Positions 36,746-50,064 of a DNA stretch of 64,000 nt are shown piece by piece. The notes under the pieces are model-generated. The model did not search any database. It was given only the letters and a program-made list of their open reading frames with translations, and was not told the origin of the DNA. A program made the position numbers and the translations under genes. The stretch's first letter is position 1. Each line of letters starts with the position of its first letter. Origin of the DNA: Brachionus plicatilis (taxonomy: Eukaryota; Rotifera; Eurotatoria; Ploima; Brachionidae); contig QEOQ01000344.1 in the NCBI GenBank assembly GCA_010279815.1, positions 1,064,566 through 1,128,565 on the forward strand. Reading direction: 5' to 3'.

Positions 36746-37772
36746 AAAATTTAATTGTTTAATTTTTTTTTTGTTATAGTAAAATAGCTCTACTTAATTA
36801 GCAATATTTTCTAATTAAATGCTTTTAAAAACAAAGTTAAAATTTTTTTTTCTTCTAAAAGCCTTTAAAATGCAGAATTTTTTTTTTCAAAGAACTCATT
36901 ATTTCTAAGAAGCTAATCAACACCTCAACAAGTTTTTTTAACCAGTTTAATTTCTTATCTAAAAATTCGAGTAGTTTTATTCTCTTTTTTTTTTTTTCTA
37001 ATACGAAAATAAAAAAATATTTTATTTTTTTTATTGTGACTAAAAATAAATTTTAAAGTTAATTTAATCTGCTTTTCTATTTCATCACTTTTACTTGTGT
37101 TTAATTCGACCTAGTAGTTTGCGGTCAATTTAGGCCGATATTTCGATTTTTTCCTATTGATGAATTTTTGCTCGGTAATAAAAGCCGGGACCTTAATTCC
37201 AAAATAAACATTGGTTTAGTTAATAATTATAAAATAATCCTCGTTTTTGGTTAAAATATAAAAATTTAATTTGATTTATTATAGGATGCGAACTGAGGAT
37301 TTACAACCAAAAAAAAGTAGTCATATTAGTATGTAAAGCCCGCATACAAAAAATTTTCGTGATCATTCAGATTTTTGACAAAAACTTTCCAAATTAATAA
37401 AATTTGCATCTTTAATTAAGATTTAATGGCATTCAAACAAAATTAGAAGCGCAATTTAAGGTCCTTCTATGCCAATGGTGTATTTCCATTGTATTTTTCA
37501 ATTTTTTCTCATTTTTTTTTCCACTAAATTCAAATATTTGTGTTGAAAGGCAATTAAAAAAAATTCAATTATTTTAGATCTAGAGAAATATTCATCGGTT
37601 AAATTGACTTTAATTAAATATTAGATAAGAAAATTTAATTTTAGAAAAGAAAGTTCAAATTGGGCAAATAGTCTCAATTACAATTGTTATTTCAAAATTT
37701 TTAAATTAATAAATCTTGTTTTTTTATTTTTAGGGCTTTTAAATTCAAAAAAAAAAAAAGAGAAAATCTCAA
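36746..37772. other. Intergenic, AT-rich
   Basis: Non-coding between PARS2 and the septin. An acceptor-like TTTTTAG at 37727-37733 lies 39 bases before the septin ATG. Nothing else recognised. Confidence 0.5.
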
Positions 37773-39882
37773 ATGAGTGAAAAAGTATCGGCATATTCTG
37801 AAACAAAGAACAAAAGCTCACTCAACAGACTGAAATTTGATTTGGTAAGCAGCTTGTAAACAGCTTGAATCTTGTGTAGCCTATTTTTCGCCATACTTTA
37901 ATAAATCTCGTCAAGCAACCCTAAAAGCAAAAAAAACTTGTTTCCAAGATATTCGAGCACTTGTAATCTACCTAAAAAAATAATACAATTCGAACAGGTT
38001 TAGACTAATTTTTTTAAATTGGAAAAAAGATAATTTTTGTAATTAAATAAGTGAGATTAGGTTTTTATGGTCAATTATTTTTGACATTTAGAAAAAATAA
38101 AAAGAAAAATAATATTTCGGTCAAGCTTATTTGTTTAATAAATGATTTTCATACCAAAATTTTATATCAAATTTCAACTTTTAATCCTGGAAGTTCAATT
38201 AAATATTTAAATTTTAAGCTTTAATTTCTCATGGCCCTGCGAAGACTAAGTACGCGCAAGCGTAGATCCAAAGTCGTATGTCTTGGAAACTTGGCCAGCT
38301 CAAATATTTATCTTTTAAATCATTTGTTTTAGGAACATGTTGGGTTCTCGAGTCTTCCTGAACAAGTTCACCGCAAAAGTCTCAAAAAAGGCTTCGAGTT
38401 CACTCTACTGGTTGTGGGTGACTCGGGCATGGGCAAAAGTACTCTAGTAAATAGTCTGTTTATGACCGATCTTTATGCGGACAGAGTCCTGGACAAGGTT
38501 ACAGGTATCTATTAAATAATTGCTGATCTTTGTTAGAATTTTTATTAATTTATTAATAAAAAATAAAGATAAATATGAAAAAACTATATCTATTACAACC
38601 CGTACGGCTGAGCTTGAAGAAAAAGGCGTCAAATTAAAATTGACTGTGGTCGATACCCCGGGTTTCGGTGACTCCCTTAATGCTTTAGAAAGGTTTTGTC
38701 CAAAAGATAGAAAAATTTTGAAATAAATTTTAATTTTAATTAGTTGGAAGAAAATAGCTGAGTATGTTGATGACCAGTTTTATTCATACTACACACATGA
38801 GTCCGGTTGTGGCCTCGAAAGGCGCCGGCTCAACGACACCAGGGTCCATTGCTGTCTGTATTTTTTACCACCTCATGTCCGAGGGTACTTTTGATTTCAG
38901 ATTTTTTTCTCATTTTAAATAAATTATTAAAGCTTGCGACCAATTGATATAGAAACTATGAGATGTTTGCAGACTAGAGTGAACATTGTGCCTGTAATAG
39001 GAAAAGCAGATGCACTTACCAAGTCTGAGCTTGAAGCTTTGAAAATTAAAGTAAAAAAATTGTTTTTTTTTTTTTTTAATTTCATTATTTTAAAAAGATA
39101 TTAAATGATATTGATAAATATGATATAAAAATTTATGAATTTCCCACTTGTGATTCCGATGATGATGAAGAATTCAAAAAATTAGATGAAAAAATAAAGG
39201 TAAACATTAATTGAGAGAAAAAAAAAGCATGTGAATATTTTTTTAATTTAAGAACTCAATTCCTTTTGGAATAATCGGAAGCAACACGGTAATGGAAGTT
39301 GGCGGCAAACGGATCAGAGGCAGGGCCTATCCATGGGGTATCATTGATATCGAATCTGAGAGCTGTGATTTTTCTAAATTAAGAACTTTTTTATGCAGGT
39401 AAAAATTTGACAAACACCCTTTTTTTTGTTATTTTATTTTAAATATTTTTAAACAATTAAAAATAAACAGTAGTCACATGCAGGACCTCAAGGACCTTAC
39501 ACATGATATCCACTACGAAAACTACAGAACTGAACTAATCAAAGCAACTACTCTTCGGGACAGTGCAAAAGAAAAGCATTCCAGAAATGACACTGAAAAA
39601 TTACTTCAGCAAAAAGAAGATGAATTGAAAAAACTGCATGAATTAGTTTTTAAAATGCAGCAAAATATGACCAGCACCGATGAGCTGGACCAACGTAGGC
39701 AAAAATCTATGAAGACCTTTGGAAAAAGTACATTCAACATAGCAAACACTAATTGCACAATTATTAAGCCCAAATCAAATGAATTTTGTTCGGCGAACAA
39801 AAATACCTTAAATTATAATTTTAAACCCCAAACAAATTTTCAAAATTTGAGCTCCTACCAAACAAGCTCAACTGCTATTTAA
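37773..39882 (+). CDS. Septin, SEPT2 subgroup
   Basis: A GTP-binding cytoskeletal protein that forms filaments at septa, cortex and cilia bases. Eight exons: 37773-37844, 38333-38504, 38569-38692, 38744-38884, 38933-39050, 39098-39199, 39253-39398, 39471-39882. They give 428 residues with consistent phases. The motifs are P-loop [10 protein letters not shown]3 DTPGFGD, and G4 GKAD in place of the usual AKAD. The septin signatures are [40 protein letters not shown] and [19 protein letters not shown] short coiled coil (about residues 315-345) and an Asn/Ser/Thr-rich tail follow. SEPT2 subgroup is judged from the N-terminal VGF-LP-QVHRKS match; the exact ortholog is uncertain. Confidence 0.93.
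38231..38275 (+). CDS. Candidate alternative first exon of the septin
   Basis: ATG plus 14 codons ([15 protein letters not shown]), ending at a strong donor GTATGT in phase 0. A 57-base intron leads to the septin exon 2 acceptor, also phase 0. This would swap the acidic-polar N-terminus ([14 protein letters not shown]) for a very basic one and imply a second promoter. It shares no shadow with exon 1. Transcript evidence is lacking. Confidence 0.5.
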
Positions 39883-42844
39883 AATAAAAATAAATTAAAA
39901 TAACCATTTTTTGTTAACACCCACCGTTTCTTTTGTCAAAATTACTAAAATTAGAATAAACAAAGCTAGAGTTTTTTTAAATAAAATTTAACTATGCAGC
40001 TAATTAATTTTTTCGATTTAAATTTTTTGTAAATAAAAAATCATTTTATTCTCAAAGTTTTAAATTGGCCTTTTTTTTTTGTTAAAAAAGATCCGGTGTT
40101 GTTAATGGATTTGGATTTTGTTGTTTTAAGCAAATCAAAAAATATTGATTCAAATTTTTGGAGAAATTTTAATTTAGTTGATTTTGACATTGAGAAATCT
40201 TAATTGAGTTTCCGCGAAAGCCGGAAGAAGCAAAAATAATAAATTCTACTGTTTTCAAAATTTGTTTCGTGTCTGAATCAGGATTCGACTACTGAGGCAC
40301 AATTTTTAATCTTGTTAAGCAGTTTATGTCGGATTTTGTTTTAGACAGTATTAGGTGAGCGAACGCATCAAGCTTTAGTTTATGAGAATTCATTTAGACG
40401 AGTATTCTTTTATTCAAATCAATTCTTTTCATAATAAGTTTTAATTTTGTTAAGTAGAAATTTATATTCCTATTTTTTGAATATTTATTTCAGTCTTAAA
40501 ATGAAATATTCAGCGGGGTTAGATCAAAATTTTTATTTTAGATAATTTTGCTTTCTGATCTGAGAGCTCTGTTTTTTTAATAAAAAAATATGTTTTTTTA
40601 AGATCCCCTTTGCGATAGAGAGGCAAAGGATTAGAACTTGGAGTAAATGACTAAGAGTCTAATTATGAAAAATTATAATTTTAACAATTTTAATTATTAT
40701 CTGTGACTATGAGGTAAATTTTTTTCAAAAGCTAGAATATAATGGTTTAATTTTGTCGAAAATTTTATCTTCAAAAATTAATTTCAAAATAACAAACTAA
40801 TTTTTTGATTATGAACTATCAAATAGCACGAAAATGAAATGTTTTAGACATTTTTGTTAAATGTCTTTATCAAAAATAGATAAAAAGAGTGACAAACAAA
40901 ATCAATTTCAAACCGAGCCAAATTAATGAAAAATGTATGCTATTATGGAGACTATTTAAAAGTTAATTATTGTTTTTAATTTAAATTTAGAAAGCCAAAA
41001 TGATAAAATAGAGGAAATTATCTTTTTTTGTAGCTAATGAATAAATTTTATTTTTACTTTTTGCTCTATCAGCTGATAATTCATTTTTTATGCTCTAATT
41101 TCTATCTGATTTTAGAACAAAATTGGCAAGCAAGAGTGGGTTTTGATTTTTTAATCTTTTTAAAAATTTAATAACTGATTTGTTCATTGTTGCTAATGAC
41201 TGCTTTTTGAAAATCAATTTTCTAAACATATTTCAGCTCTATTTACTTAATTATTTGTTATGTCAAAATTATTATGTTTAATTTTTGTCAATATAATAAG
41301 TTTCAAAATCAATTAAATATTAAACAATTCACATCAAATGTAATTTAATTAATAATTCAAATTTAAATAAATACTGCGAAATGAGACATTTTTTTGTTTT
41401 AACAATTTAAAAATTTATTTAACAAAATTTTTTTAAGCTAAATTTAAGGCAAAAATGCTTTGTAATTCTTCGGATTTTAATGACGCAATAAAATAAATTA
41501 ATTAAAATAAAACCATTTTTTCTATTCAAGATAATAAATTTTGTTGAAGCACAGTTTAAGATTGTTTTTTTTACTAGAAGATAAAACAACCTAATCATTT
41601 TGTGTACCTACACAAAATCTATTGAGAAAGACTCTATACTAAGTCATTTGGTAAAATCTTTAAAAAAGATAAAAGAGCGAAAGTGTGTAGACATTATGGT
41701 GCAAGCGAAAATACTCCTCTTAAAAAAAATGTTTCAAAAATTTTAAATTAAGGTTCACTTGAAATATCGAAAATGCTAATTATCATTCCTAAAAATATCA
41801 AAATTATACCGGCGCCTTTGAACGCTTTCTAGTTACGTAACAAAAATAAACATACATCTAAACATTTACATTATTATATGTCAAAATGCACGATACATAA
41901 AGATATGTAATTGAATTAATGTGGTTCTAAGTTATTTTCATAAAATGATAAATTTTCTCTAAACCTTTTTTTTTATGATTCTTACTCTATTTAATCATTA
42001 TTATAAACTAAATTATTTTCATCATAATTTTTATCTTTTATTTCATTGATTTAGCCCAACAACAACAAAAATAAAGTTATCAATTGAAGTGTATTTTTTT
42101 GGTATTTTTTTTCGATGAAAAAGAATTTTGTTGTTGCTAAAAATTAATGTATTCTCCAAGGTGTTTGAGAACGGAGGCGGAATTTCGAAAATTATTGCAC
42201 AACAGATCAATTAAATTAGGAATTTAATGTGACCAAGCGGAACCTACTCGCATCGCATTTAATTCAAAATTTTGCCTTCGGCTAAACCTAGTCTATTCCT
42301 TTCGGATTTATTTTAGTTTAAGAATTAAATTCGCCCACAAAAAAAGCTCTTTTAGAAATTTTTAGAATTAAAAAATTTAAAAGCAAATATTTTTTAGATT
42401 TTTAAATAGTGACTAAGCGGTAATTAAAATTTTATAGTGATAATCAATTTATTTTTATGTGCGAAATAATTCAAGTATTTTATTTTGAAGAGTTAAGTTT
42501 ATAGAATTTTTTCATTCAAATTTTGTAAACAACTTTTTAAGTAGATTTTTCGATATTAATGAATTCGAAAAAAATTTGGTTCTCTAGACAACTAGCGATG
42601 GGTGTCACTTTCTTCTGACTCTGGCGACCATAAGCAGTAAATTTAGATAAATAGAAAAAAAAAAAACAAAAGATTTTCTCTCCCTGAGACAAATTTATTT
42701 AATTGATTTTTTAGTAAAAAAAAATGCCAGTTTAAAATCTTCTTAATTTTTTTTTTTAAATATTAAAATTAATTATTTTCAGTAAATTTTAAAATTATCA
42801 AAACATATGCACAAAAAGAACAGGTGTTTAGCACTAAGATAAAA
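39883..42844. other. Intergenic, 3 kb, AT-rich
   Basis: AATAAA overlaps the septin stop region at 39883-39888 and 39889-39894 and is the likely poly(A) signal. The remainder has small GC-richer patches (near 41815, 42170 and 42300) but no frame, RNA gene or bounded repeat I can support. Confidence 0.5.
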
Positions 42845-42889
42845 ATGAAAGATAGCTACATATCAAAGGGTTCAAATGGACCAAAAATG
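42845..42889 (+). CDS. Candidate alternative first exon of RSK
   Basis: ATG plus 14 codons (MKDSYISKGSNGPKM), ending at donor GTAATT in phase 0, the same phase in which exon 1 joins exon 2. Use of this exon would replace [12 protein letters not shown]. Isolated short frames with a good donor occur by chance, so this rests on phase and position only. Confidence 0.4.
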
Positions 42890-43337
42890 GTAATTATTTT
42901 GCGCATTTTTTTTAAACTTATTCGGCCACAAATTCTAAGAAAATTTTTTGATTTTATCTATTCTTGTGAAAACAATGACACCTACGTTGAGTAATACCAA
43001 AGTTTAAATTAACGTTTGGTATAAAAAGTGGGTAGCATTAAATGAATTGATCTTGGCAACATTTAAACCATTAATTTTGTTCATTTTGATTCGTGATGTC
43101 AGCTGATATCTTCTTAAAGTTTGTACACAAATGGTTCTCCATTCAGAGCATACAAACTTAAATTAGTTTTTAATTTTTCATTAAGAAAAAACTGAGAAAA
43201 GATGCGTCTAAACGAAGCATTTACACTAGAAAATGCGTTCACTTAATCTTTGAATAAATTTTTTTTTTAAATTTTGTTTAGAATTTTTATTATTTTAAAA
43301 ATATTCTTTGAAAAACAAACAACATTAGGTTGATATA

Positions 43338-46300
43338 ATGCCATTAGCAGGTTTAAGCGATCCGTTTCTCAAAATTCAAATCAGACATGATTACAACTTA
43401 GACGTAAGTATTTTCTTGGTTTACCTGTTCGGCACTTGAGAGCTTTTCGAAGTCTTAGTCTCACATTTTTTTTTTTTTTTTTTTTAAATTTGCCATTTCA
43501 AATATCGATTTAAAAAAAAATTAGAAATTATAATTTTTTATTATTATATAAGAATAAAAAAGACGAAAATTTTCTACATTTTTTTCATTCATTTTGTTCC
43601 TCGGTCTAAACCAAACATTACGTAATTTATCTATTTTTGTCTTTGTAGCAAACCGAATCATCATCATCATCGTCAACAAACGATGAAGAAGACACTGTCC
43701 ATGGCAAAAAGAAATTAATTGAGGCCAAAATGCAGCAGACAAAGCCTGATATGAACAACAACCTGTTGAATAATGATGAAAACTTCGAGTACCAAGAGTA
43801 CGATGCCGAGACCCAGCACGAAACTGAAATTGAGATAAAAAACATAACCAAAGAGGGTTCCGACAAGCCGACTCCATCTCATTTTGAGCTTTTAAAGGTG
43901 CTTGGCGAGGGCTCGTTTGGCAAAGTATTCCTAGTGCGTAAAATAACACAACCGGATGCCGGAACTCTATATGCAATGAAAGTACTGAAGAAAGCAACAC
44001 TAAAAGGTGAAAAATTGCCTTTTTTTTTAATTTTATTTTTATTAAAAAATTGACAAAAATAATTTTTTTTTCAATTAATTTATTTATGTGTTTTGTTTTT
44101 AGTCAGAGATCGTGAGAGAACCAAAATGGAAAGAAACATTTTGGCAAGCATAAATCATCCGTTCATAGTTCGACTGCACTATGCATTTCAGACCGAGGGC
44201 AAGCTTTACTTGGTATTGGATTTTTTGCGCGGCGGAGACCTGTTCGGCCGCCTGGCCAAAGAAATCATGTTCACTGAACAAGATGTAAAATTTTACATGG
44301 CTGAGCTGGTTCTAGCACTTGACCACTTGCACTCGCTGGGCATTATTTACCGCGATCTAAAACCAGAAAAGTATTTAATAAAATTTAAAGAAAAAAATAT
44401 TTTTTTTTAATTTTTATTCTATTTTTATTTAATTTTTCCAGTATTTTGTTGGATTATGATGGTCACATTGCGCTGACTGACTTTGGTCTTAGCAAAGAGT
44501 CTGTATTCAAAGAAGAGGACAGAACGTTTAGTTTTTGCGGCACTGTGGAGTACATGGCGCCAGAGGTGGTGAGCCGCAAGGGTCACACTCATGTCTGTGA
44601 CTGGTGGTCGCTGGGAGTTTTGATGTTCGAAATGCTGGTGGGCACACTGCCCTTCTCGAACAAGGACCGCAAGCAAACAATGACGCAAATACTGCGCGCC
44701 AAGCTCAGGATGCCTGAATTTCTGAGTGCCGAGGCGCAGTCTCTGCTTCGCGCCCTGTTCAAGCGAAATCCCATCAATAGACTTGGTGCTGGACCCATGG
44801 GCTCAAAAGAAATAAAAATTCACCCATTTTTTGACCAAATTGACTGGGAAAAATTGTACAGAAAAGAAATAAGTCCGCCATACAAACCGACCGTCCACTC
44901 GGACGAAACTTATTACTTTGACCGCGAGTTCACCTCGCGGACTCCTCGTGACTCGCCCGGCGCCCCACTGAACAGTGCCGGTCACGAGCTTTTCCGCGGT
45001 TTTAGTTTTGTAGCACCTATTATTTACAATGAAACAAACAGCAATAATAGTGCCAATAATACATTGATTTCTTCATCGTCGTCCAATTCGTCGTTCAACT
45101 CAATTTCCAAGCAACAACAGACCGAAATGCCACCGCCGCTGGTACCTCCACTTCCAAAAGATATTAGCCAAAAAAATGTGCAAGCCATAAGAGAAAATTT
45201 GAGCCGCATTAGCCTCATCAAATTGGACAAGTTCGAAGATGAATATGTCATTAAAGAAGTAGATTTTTTTCATTTAAATTTTTTTATTAATTAATAAAAT
45301 TGTATTTAATTTTTTTTGTTATTTTACTAGAAAATAAACGCCGGTTCGTATAGTGTGTGCCATAAATGTCTTCATAAAAAAACAATGACCGAATTCGCGG
45401 TCAAAATAATGAACATACTGCAAAAGGATCCTCAAGAGGAAATTGAGATATTGCTGCGACATAGTTTCCATACCAACATAGTATCATGTAGAGATGTAAT
45501 TATTATTTTTTATTTAAATTAATTATTTATAGGATTTACATAATTCCCGATAATTAAAAAAGAAAATCAGCAAAAGTTTATTCACAGATCAAATATTAGA
45601 AGTAAATTTTTTGCCGCAAATTGGCCACATTTGTCAAGCTTAATCTTTTTTCTTTTTGTTCGAGTGTTTTTTATTTACTTTTCAACCACACCTGTTTATT
45701 TAAATTTCAGATCAACTCAAAAAGCAATTAAGCTTTTAAAACTCTAAAAATTTTAGAATTTAAAAATTTTAAATTTTGTTTTTTTTTTTGCTGATTCATT
45801 AGCAAACGAAGAACTAAAGTTATTCATTGAATTAAAAAATTTGCTTAATTAATATTGAAATTTTTCTTTTTTTGCATAAATAAATAGTGAAAAAAAAAAT
45901 TTTTTTTTTTTAAATTCGGGAATTAAAAAATAGACTAATTTAAATAAAAATAAATTATTTTTTTTAAAGATATTTCTGAATGGTTCAAAGGTTTATCTAG
46001 TACTAGAGTTATGTTCTGGCGGTGAATTACTAGATAAGATAATAGCTAAAAAATGTTTAACTGAGCGAGAAGCAGCTCAAATTTTAAAAGTAATCGTTAA
46101 CGCAGTGGAATACCTGCATCGACAAGGCGTTGTGCATCGAGATCTGAAGCCATCTAACATTCTGTATGCAGACAATGGCGATAGACCCGAGTCTCTGAGG
46201 ATAATAGATTTCGGCTTTGCCAAGCAGCTGCGCGACGCCAATGGTCTCTTGATGACTCCGTGTTACACTGCTCACTACGCTGCTCCGGAAGTCTTGAAAA

Positions 46301-46804
46301 AGCAGGGGTATGATGCTGCGTGTGACATTTGGTCCCTAGGTGTCCTATTATACATTATGCTTTCAGGGTACCATTTTGAATATAAAAAAAAATTTAATTT
46401 TAAAATTATTTATTAAAAGAAAAATGCCATTTAAAATGTTGCCAGGTGACTCTAGCGAGGAATTGTTATCACAAATTAGTGATTCTAAGCTCAATTTTGA
46501 GCACGGAAATTGGAAATTTGTGTCCAATGAAGCCAAGGATTTAGTGCGCAAAATGCTCAACTTGGATCCAAGAATGAGAATTAGCGCTTACAGTATTCAA
46601 AGACACAGCTGGCTGAGCAACATTGATAGTCTGCCTGATTTCAAATTGTCAATTCAAGATGGCGAAAGTGTTAAAGGTGCTTTGGCGGCGGCTTTCAAGC
46701 TATTTAGCCCAGAGAACATGCTCGGACCCATGCTTAATCTATCGCCGGTTGTTAGCTCCAGTTTGGCCAAGCGGCGAGCTAACAAATTGAACTCGAATGT
46801 GTGA
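43338..46804 (+). CDS. RPS6KA: p90 ribosomal S6 kinase (RSK)
   Basis: A two-kinase effector of ERK signalling. Seven exons: 43338-43403, 43649-44006, 44103-44370, 44442-45258, 45331-45495, 45970-46367, 46420-46804. They give 818 residues, phases consistent (human RSKs about 735-740). The N-terminal AGC kinase has [27 protein letters not shown] and DFGLSKE. The hydrophobic motif LFRGFSFVA follows the AGC tail. The C-terminal CaMK-type kinase has [15 protein letters not shown] and the TPCYTA activation loop, whose Thr is the ERK target. The tail LAKRRANKL fits the ERK docking site and ends SNV, a possible PDZ ligand. Extra length comes from acidic Ser-rich and Asn-rich inserts before the first kinase and in the linker ([11 protein letters not shown]). 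The exon 1 start [10 protein letters not shown] resembles vertebrate MPLAQLADPW. Confidence 0.96.
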
Positions 46805-48660
46805 CTAAGAATCGACAAAATGACATGCACATAAAAAAAAGTTTATAAGACATTTAAAAAAAAAGAACAAAATTATTGATAATATTGTCTTTTTTCATAC
46901 TTTGGAAATTTTTTTTTTTTCGTTTATTAAAAAAATTTGATTTTATTCTTTTATAAGTATGCTAAGAAAATAAAAATCCATTTTATTTTATTTTATTAAA
47001 AAAAAATCTTTTTTGCACCGATTAACGAATATTTTGATTAGTTTTATTATTTTTTTTGGGTCTCATTACGAAATGCTTTGAATTGTGTTGCTTTTTTTTT
47101 TCTATTTATTTTAGCAATTTTTTATTTAAATATTGTTATTATTTCCCTTCCTGTTTCTCTAAATCTTATATAAATAAAAGTTTGTTATTATCAAAAAATG
47201 GCTTTTTTTTAATAAGTTTATCAAATATATTTTGCAGATAATATTTCCAAAAATGAATTTTTAATAAATAAAAACCTCAATAATTGATTTAAATTGATTA
47301 AATATTTTTTTATTATTAGCGAAATCAATATTTTTCACTTTTTGCAAATTCAATCGCTATTAAATTAACTTAATGTATTTTTATTTCTATTTTTAATTTA
47401 AATTTTCTTAATTTTCATTTATTTTTATTTAAAAATAAAACACTGATCAAATTGCTTAGCAAATTAAATTTTACAAGTTCATTTTACATAGCTCTCCCTG
47501 ATTAGATTTGATTTGATAATAAGATTATCCTTTTAATATTTTATTAGCACTTTTTATAACTAAATATTTGTTTTAAAATCGAACTCAGTTTTCGAAAAAA
47601 TTTAAAATTGAATTTTTACCTTTTTAATGAAACTAATTAAATCAAAAATTAAGTTTGAATTTTTTAAAAAATTAAGTTTGAATTTTTTTCTTACATTTAG
47701 CTTATTTTTCATAGAAATAAAATTACAATCTTTAATGATTCTAGGAAAATATTTTATATGAAATTTTAATGCTGAACATATTTATTAAAAATAAAGAACT
47801 ATCTTAAAAGATTTCTAGGTAAGCTTAAAGCATCATGAAAAAATAAATTCCAAATCTACTAAATTTTAATTATAAGCTAGTTCTTTTCTTTTCTTTTCTT
47901 TTCTTTCTAAATATTTAAAAAAAAAAACTCAACAAATTTTGTTAAATCAATTTTTTTTTAAATTCTTAGCGATTTGAATCTTTTTTGTTACATAAAAAAA
48001 CGAAATAAATTTATTAGAAAAAAGTTGCTTTTTTGTGTTAAAATTTTCCTTTGATTTAATTTTTTAAATTTTCGAATTTTAATCTAAATTATTTTTTAAT
48101 TACTGATTTTATCACAATTAATAATTATCAGAGCATTTGAATAAAAAATAGAAATATTAGGATATTTTAATCGAACATAAATGTTTAATATAGCCAGAAT
48201 TCCTGCTTTTAAATTGTTAGAAAATAAAAATAAAAAAATTCAATTTTATCTAGAATGGATCAATTCCACTAATTTTAATCAATAAATATCATAAATTATT
48301 TTTAGAGTACGGTAAAACATTGCCTCCTGCTAAATTCTAATGTGAAAAAAGCTTTGTTGGTTTAACAAAGCCGATTATGAAATAAGCTATTATTGAGATA
48401 ATACAATATAGAAAACATTTAGAATTAAAGTGTTATTTAACTTGAAAAAATAAACAATTTTATTTTATTTTTTCACTTTAAAAATCATCTTGATTTAATT
48501 ATTATTGTAGAAAAACACGTTTCTTTAGACTTATTTAATTTAAAAAAAATATTCAAACCAGCCAACATTTCTAAATTATCTTTTCATTATTTTTATTTAA
48601 AAAATATGTTTTTAAACGAGCTGAAAAAATTATTATATTGTTATTATTTTTTGGTTAATC
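46805..48660. other. Intergenic, AT-rich
   Basis: AATAAA at 46969-46974 is the likely RSK poly(A) signal. The remainder is A/T tracts with one TTTTC microsatellite (47881-47908). No frame or RNA gene seen. Confidence 0.5.
47881..47908 (+). repeat. (TTTTC)n microsatellite
   Basis: About five tandem copies of TTTTC. Confidence 0.85.
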
Positions 48661-48756
48661 TACAGTACTGATTCGTCACGTGGATTTTACGTAAAATTAG
48701 GTAAATTTACGAATATTTCCGTAAATTTACGTTTTTCTTTAATAATAACAGCTAAT

Positions 48757-48871
48757 TTGTGGGAAAGAGAAATATTCGAAATGATGAGGAAGTAGTTGAG
48801 GCAATTTTAGAGTTTCAAAGAAAACTTACTCCAGCTAAATGCCAAGCATACATTAATCTTTTAAAAAAGGT
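48757..48871 (+). pseudogene. Transposase C-terminal scrap inside the MITE
   Basis: The frame reads NDEEVVEAILEFQRKLTPAK then CQAYINLLKKV before stops. I recall the pattern I-x-x-F-x-x-x-L-T-P-x-x-C-x-x-Y-I-x-x-L-x-K-V from the end of DDE transposases of Tc1-like elements. It marks the MITE as a deletion derivative of a larger transposon. Confidence 0.5.
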
Positions 48872-48904
48872 ATTTTTTTTCAAATAAGATAATAAGAATA
48901 AAGT

Positions 48905-48964
48905 AATGTAAAATCGATTATATCAACTGAAAGTTAATTGAACAAAATTTCAACAAGCTTCCTT
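48905..48964 (+). repeat. 60-bp perfect inverted duplication, arm 1
   Basis: Identical over all 60 bases to the reverse complement of 49801-49860, starting AATGTAAAATCGATTATATC. Matching stops abruptly at both ends. This arm lies inside the MITE. Confidence 0.95.
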
Positions 48965-49252
48965 CACTTTTTTTCTTGTAAAAAATGGTAAAATTTTGTA
49001 AATTAATTTTATTTAATGAAAAAATGCTTTGAAAAAAAGTCAAAATTTACGTAAATTTTCTTTTTGTCAAAAAAAGGAATAGAACTCTGAAATTTTTTTT
49101 TTGAGTGAAAATTTACCAAAATTTACATAAATTCGGCCATTTTTTGTCCAAAGTAAAATAAGGTAAATTTACGAAAATTTACGTAAAATATCAAAAAATT
49201 TCGTAAATTTACGTAATTTTACTTAAAATCCACGTGACGAATCAGTACTGTA

Positions 49253-50064
49253 TAAATTATTTAATTTAAAAAACTAAAAAATATTAAGAATTTTCCAAGT
49301 ATTCTAGCCAACATATAATAATTAAATGAATCAATTAATTTTGATTAAATTGCTTCCTAATCAAGAAAATGTCACGCTTTTTTTTGAGCAAAATTTCCAC
49401 AAGTGGTTAGGTAAGAAAAATTAAGTAATTAGTTCGAAATTCAGACACGAAAACCCTTAAGAAAATTCCTCAAAAAAAATTTATTAATTCTCCTGAAGGT
49501 CTAATTTTATCTTTAATCTCAAAACGATATAATATTTTATATAAACGTGTGTTTTATTGATTTATTAAAGGCTCGTGGAAAAATTTTATCTGCTATCATA
49601 ACAAGAGCAGTCCCATTTAAGTTAATGTTCTTTTCAATTTATTTTCTAAATTATTTGAATAAGTTAGTATTTAAATGGCAACAATTTCCTTTTTAGTAAT
49701 ACTCGAAAAAAAATACAAATATTGATAGAACAGACTGTATCCTGGTGTCTGTTCTTCAAATGTGTTATCTGAAGTGATTTGATTGCAAAACAAAAGCTTA
49801 AAGGAAGCTTGTTGAAATTTTGTTCAATTAACTTTCAGTTGATATAATCGATTTTACATTCGATTTGAACAAATTTAAACTCTCATTTATTTTAAACAGA
49901 ATATTTTATTTCTCATTTTTTATTGTTATTCAATGGAATATATTAAGATAATTTAAATTTTTAATTTTTATCACTTTGCCATTTCATTTTGTTTTTATTC
50001 TTGAGAAAAAAAAAAAAAAACTTCGGTCTGAATTTTAATTAATTTATTAAATTTAGAAAAAAAA
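49253..50064. other. Intergenic upstream of the receptor gene
   Basis: AT-rich. Contains arm 2 of the 60-bp inverted duplication at 49801-49860. No convincing TATA box. Confidence 0.5.
49801..49860 (-). repeat. 60-bp perfect inverted duplication, arm 2
   Basis: Reverse complement of 48905-48964, 836 bases away and outside the MITE. It lies about 200 bases before the receptor gene's upstream ATG. Confidence 0.95.

Larger units (their letters stand above)
48663..49250. mobile_element. Tc1/mariner-type MITE with long inverted ends
   Basis: The left end CAGTACTGATTCGTCACGTG and the right end CACGTGACGAATCAGTACTG are exact inverses, each outside-flanked by TA (48661-48662 and 49251-49252). That is the TA duplication of Tc1/mariner elements. 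Inside the ends, GGATTTTACGTAAAATTA-like blocks continue the inverted repeat. The 588-base length is too short for an active transposase, but a 3' coding scrap remains (about 48757-48871). Confidence 0.9.
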
